Source: Lentisphaerota bacterium
GTDB taxonomy: Bacteria > Verrucomicrobiota > Kiritimatiellia > RFP12 > JAAYLN01
Assembly (NCBI GenBank): GCA_012521875.1
Contig: JAAYLN010000084.1
Location: forward strand, 1 to 38,172
Reading direction: 5' to 3'
DNA length: 38,172 bases
Part shown: in pieces, positions 35,573 through 38,172 of the stretch
Position numbering within the stretch: position 1 is the first letter of the stretch
How the letters are laid out: each line of letters opens with the position of its first letter
The notes under the pieces: generated by a model
The model's database searches: none
Told to the model about the DNA's origin: nothing
The model's input: the letters and a program-made list of their open reading frames with translations, nothing else
Position numbers and translations under genes: made by a program

Positions 35573-38172
35573 ACCAGCTTCAGAACCGCGCGATCTCCGC
35601 CTCGGCCGGCACGGGCAAGACCTTCCGGCTGGCGCACCGCTACCTCGGCCTGATGGCCGCGAGCATTCCGCCCGACCGTATCTGCGCGCTGACCTTCACC
35701 CGCAAGGCGGCCGGCGAGATCTTCGACAAGATCGTCGCCCGCCTGGCCGCTGCCGCCACCGACGGCAGGACACGCGCCGAAACCCGCGACACGATCGCCC
35801 GCGAGGGTCTGCCGGCCCCCGAGGACACCCCCGAGGCCTATATCGCGCTGCTGCGCCAGCTTCTCGACCAGAGCCACCGCCTGCGCATCGGCACCCTGGA
35901 CAGCTTCATCCTCGGCATCGTCAACGCCTTCCCGCTGGAACTCGGCATCTCGCCCGACACGCGTCCCATGGACGGCGACAGCGGCGAGGCCCAGGCCCTG
36001 CGGCAGGCCATTTTCACCCGCCTCTTCGACCCCGCCCAGGGCGCGGGCAAGGAGGGTGGCGCGCTGCTCTCCGAACTCCGCCTGGCCCGCGCGGGGCAGG
36101 AGGACAAGCAGCTCGGCAGGACGCTCGACAGGCTGATAACCGACGGCTACGACTTCTACCGCAATCATAAGGCCCACCACTGGGGCGACACCCTTCGCAT
36201 CTGGCCCGGCAACGGGCGCTGGTGGGAACATCCCCCGACCGGCAGCGGCTATACCGCCGACGCGCTGGCGGCAGCGCTGGAGACCGTTTTCGGCGCGAGT
36301 GGACGCCCCAGGAGCCTGGGCGAAACATGCGCCAGGCTGGCGCGCGCGGGCATGGAGCACGCGCTCGACAAGCCCTGCCCGGACTTGAGCACCCGGGTCG
36401 CGCAGCAATTGATGGCTGCGGCCGAACACGATGCGCCGCCAACCCTGACCTACTACAGACAGGACTATCCGGTACCCGCCGCGCTCTGGCCCGACCTGCG
36501 CCGCGCGATCATCAACCTGATTGCCGTCGAGGTTGACCGCGCCGCCTCGAAGACACATGGCCTGCGCCAGGTGCTGGAGCGTTACGATGCGTACTATAAC
36601 GAGTCGCTGGCAAGCGGCGGCCCCTTCACCTTCGAGGATCTGTCGCGGCTGCTCGGCACCGGCGCGGCCGTACCGAGCCTCAACCGCGGCTACCCCAACT
36701 CCAACCGTCTCTACATAGACTACCGCCTCGACAGCCAGCTCGACCACTGGATGCTCGACGAGTTCCAGGATACCAGCGACAACCAGTGGCTGGCGCTGGA
36801 AAACCTGATTGACGAGGTCATGCAGGACGAGGAGCGCTCCTTCTTCTACGTGGGCGACGTCAAGCAGTCGATCTATGGCTGGCGCGGCGGCAACCACCGT
36901 CTCTTCCACCAGGTGCTCGCCAAGTATGGCGGCCTCGGCCGGCGGGCCATCGCCCTCGAGTCGATCACCAGATGCTACCGGTCGCTGCCGGCGGTCATTG
37001 ATGCGGTCAATGCCGTCTTCGATGATCTGGCCGGGTGGGAACCCAAGACCGAAGGTACCGGACCACGCCCGGATGCCGTCGAGGCCTTTGGCCGTTTCTG
37101 GGAAAGGCATGAAAGCGCCCGCAAGGGCGAGGGCGAGGGCTATGCCGCGCTGGTGGAGTACGAATCCACCACTGGCAAACGACGATCTGCGGAGAATGAG
37201 GACGAGGAGGAGGAAACCCTCGAGCCCGCCGCCTATAAGGCCGTTGCCGCGGTACTCCAGGAGGCTGGCCCGTCGCTGGCGCACCTCTCGGTGGCGGTTC
37301 TTGTCCGCGACAACAACTCCGGTCGCGCCTGCGTCGACACCCTGCGGCGCCTGCTGCCCGGCGTGCCGGTGGTACACGAGGGCAAGGGCGGCATCGTCGA
37401 CCATCCTGTGGTCACGCTGCTGCTGGCGCTGGTGCGCTACGCCGCCCATCCCGGCGACACCGTCGCCCTGCGCCATCTGCAGATGAGCCCGCTGGCTAAG
37501 CTGGATCGCCTGGGCTCCATCGAAGAACTCCCCGCCCGCGTGCTGGGAGAGCTGCAGACGCATGGTTTTGCCGCCACCCTGCGCCAGTGGGGCGCCGCGC
37601 TTGGCAACCTCGATGCCTTCGGCCAGCAGCGCCTGCTCGAGCTGCTGACGGCGGCGGAGGCCTTCGACGCCCGGGGCCTCTGCGATGCCGACGCCTTTGC
37701 CGACCATGTCGCCGCCTACCAGGCCAGGAGCAGCGCCGAGGCGGGTGCCGTGCGCGTGATGACGATCCACCAGGCCAAGGGACTGGGCTTCGACCTCGTG
37801 GTGGTGCCCTTCAGCGCCAACGCCAAGAGCTTCGGCAAACCGGGACGGCCAACATTCCTGACGGGCGATGACTGGGTGCTCGACCCGCTGAAGAACGATT
37901 TGCTGGAGGCCGTCGGCGGTGCACCGCTGCAGGCGCAGGAGCGCGAATATGCCGAAGCCAACTTCGCCCAGCTCTGCACGCTCTACGTGGCGCTGACCCG
38001 CGCCAGGCAGGCGCTGGTAATGGTTATACCGGCCCCTGCAAAGAATCCGACTGCCATCCGCGAGGCCGACCTGCTGCGCGAGCGCCTCGTGACAGAGACG
38101 CTCGACGAGCAACTGCCTAACGGCGCCGGACGCATACTCTACCAGACCGGCGACCGCCTCTGGCACCAGCGG
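35569..38172 (+). CDS. AddA-like UvrD/Rep superfamily helicase-nuclease (truncated by window end)
   Basis: MNQLQNRAISASAGTGKTFRLAHRYLGLM; ICALTFTRKAAGEIFDKIV; IGTLDSF; WMLDEFQDTSDNQW; FFYVGDVKQSIYGWRGG; VRVMTIHQAKGLGFDLVVVPF (in frame with ATG 35569); LYVALTRARQAL. Open to 38172. Confidence 0.92.
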   Translation, partial: MNQLQNRAISASAGTGKTFRLAHRYLGLMAASIPPDRICALTFTRKAAGEIFDKIVARLAAAATDGRTRAETRDTIAREGLPAPEDTPEAYIALLRQLLDQSHRLRIGTLDSFILGIVNAFPLELGISPDTRPMDGDSGEAQALRQAIFTRLFDPAQGAGKEGGALLSELRLARAGQEDKQLGRTLDRLITDGYDFYRNHKAHHWGDTLRIWPGNGRWWEHPPTGSGYTADALAAALETVFGASGRPRSLGETCARLARAGMEHALDKPCPDLSTRVAQQLMAAAEHDAPPTLTYYRQDYPVPAALWPDLRRAIINLIAVEVDRAASKTHGLRQVLERYDAYYNESLASGGPFTFEDLSRLLGTGAAVPSLNRGYPNSNRLYIDYRLDSQLDHWMLDEFQDTSDNQWLALENLIDEVMQDEERSFFYVGDVKQSIYGWRGGNHRLFHQVLAKYGGLGRRAIALESITRCYRSLPAVIDAVNAVFDDLAGWEPKTEGTGPRPDAVEAFGRFWERHESARKGEGEGYAALVEYESTTGKRRSAENEDEEEETLEPAAYKAVAAVLQEAGPSLAHLSVAVLVRDNNSGRACVDTLRRLLPGVPVVHEGKGGIVDHPVVTLLLALVRYAAHPGDTVALRHLQMSPLAKLDRLGSIEELPARVLGELQTHGFAATLRQWGAALGNLDAFGQQRLLELLTAAEAFDARGLCDADAFADHVAAYQARSSAEAGAVRVMTIHQAKGLGFDLVVVPFSANAKSFGKPGRPTFLTGDDWVLDPLKNDLLEAVGGAPLQAQEREYAEANFAQLCTLYVALTRARQALVMVIPAPAKNPTAIREADLLRERLVTETLDEQLPNGAGRILYQTGDRLWHQR

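Noticed and set aside
35485-38166. 893-aa minus-strand ORF
   Set aside because: Antisense shadow of the AddA-like gene. The plus frame from 35569 contains all UvrD/AddA motifs and stays open to the window end, which is why it is missing from the ORF track.

Overview
GC-rich bacterial chromosomal window. The gene repertoire (pseudopilin, LamG and TPR secreted proteins, beta-helix protein) suggests a PVC-type lineage such as Kiritimatiellota or Lentisphaerae; this taxonomic guess is inference. Main blocks: (1) a hicBA toxin-antitoxin pair and a DUF362 / polyferredoxin / TatA / TatC operon, flanked by two direct copies of a ~278-bp structured repeat; (2) a disrupted secreted PA14/beta-helix gene; (3) priA carrying two in-frame low-complexity insertions built from the same repeat modules seen in neighbouring intergenic DNA, mostly heptanucleotide arrays; (4) a pseudopilin with a good promoter and terminator; (5) a PGM-like metalloenzyme, a Gfo/Idh/MocA (GH109-like) protein and a FecCD/FecE transporter pair; (6) obgE-rpmA-rplU and ahcY-metK on the minus strand; (7) nusA-infB, with no rimP and with a recent 72-bp duplication in the IF2 linker; (8) a tight run of three secreted proteins, including a full-length GH123/DUF4091-like enzyme and a paralog lacking the catalytic core, running straight into AddB-like and AddA-like genes (the last is cut by the window end). 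The most interesting signals are the heptanucleotide/mosaic repeat family invading priA, the NapH-NapG-like fusion with an internal Tat signal beside its own TatAC, the 19-bp duplication across the hicA start, and the GH123-like paralog pair. No tRNA, rRNA, CRISPR array or transposase was recognised. Family assignments come from reading motifs by eye; no database search was run.
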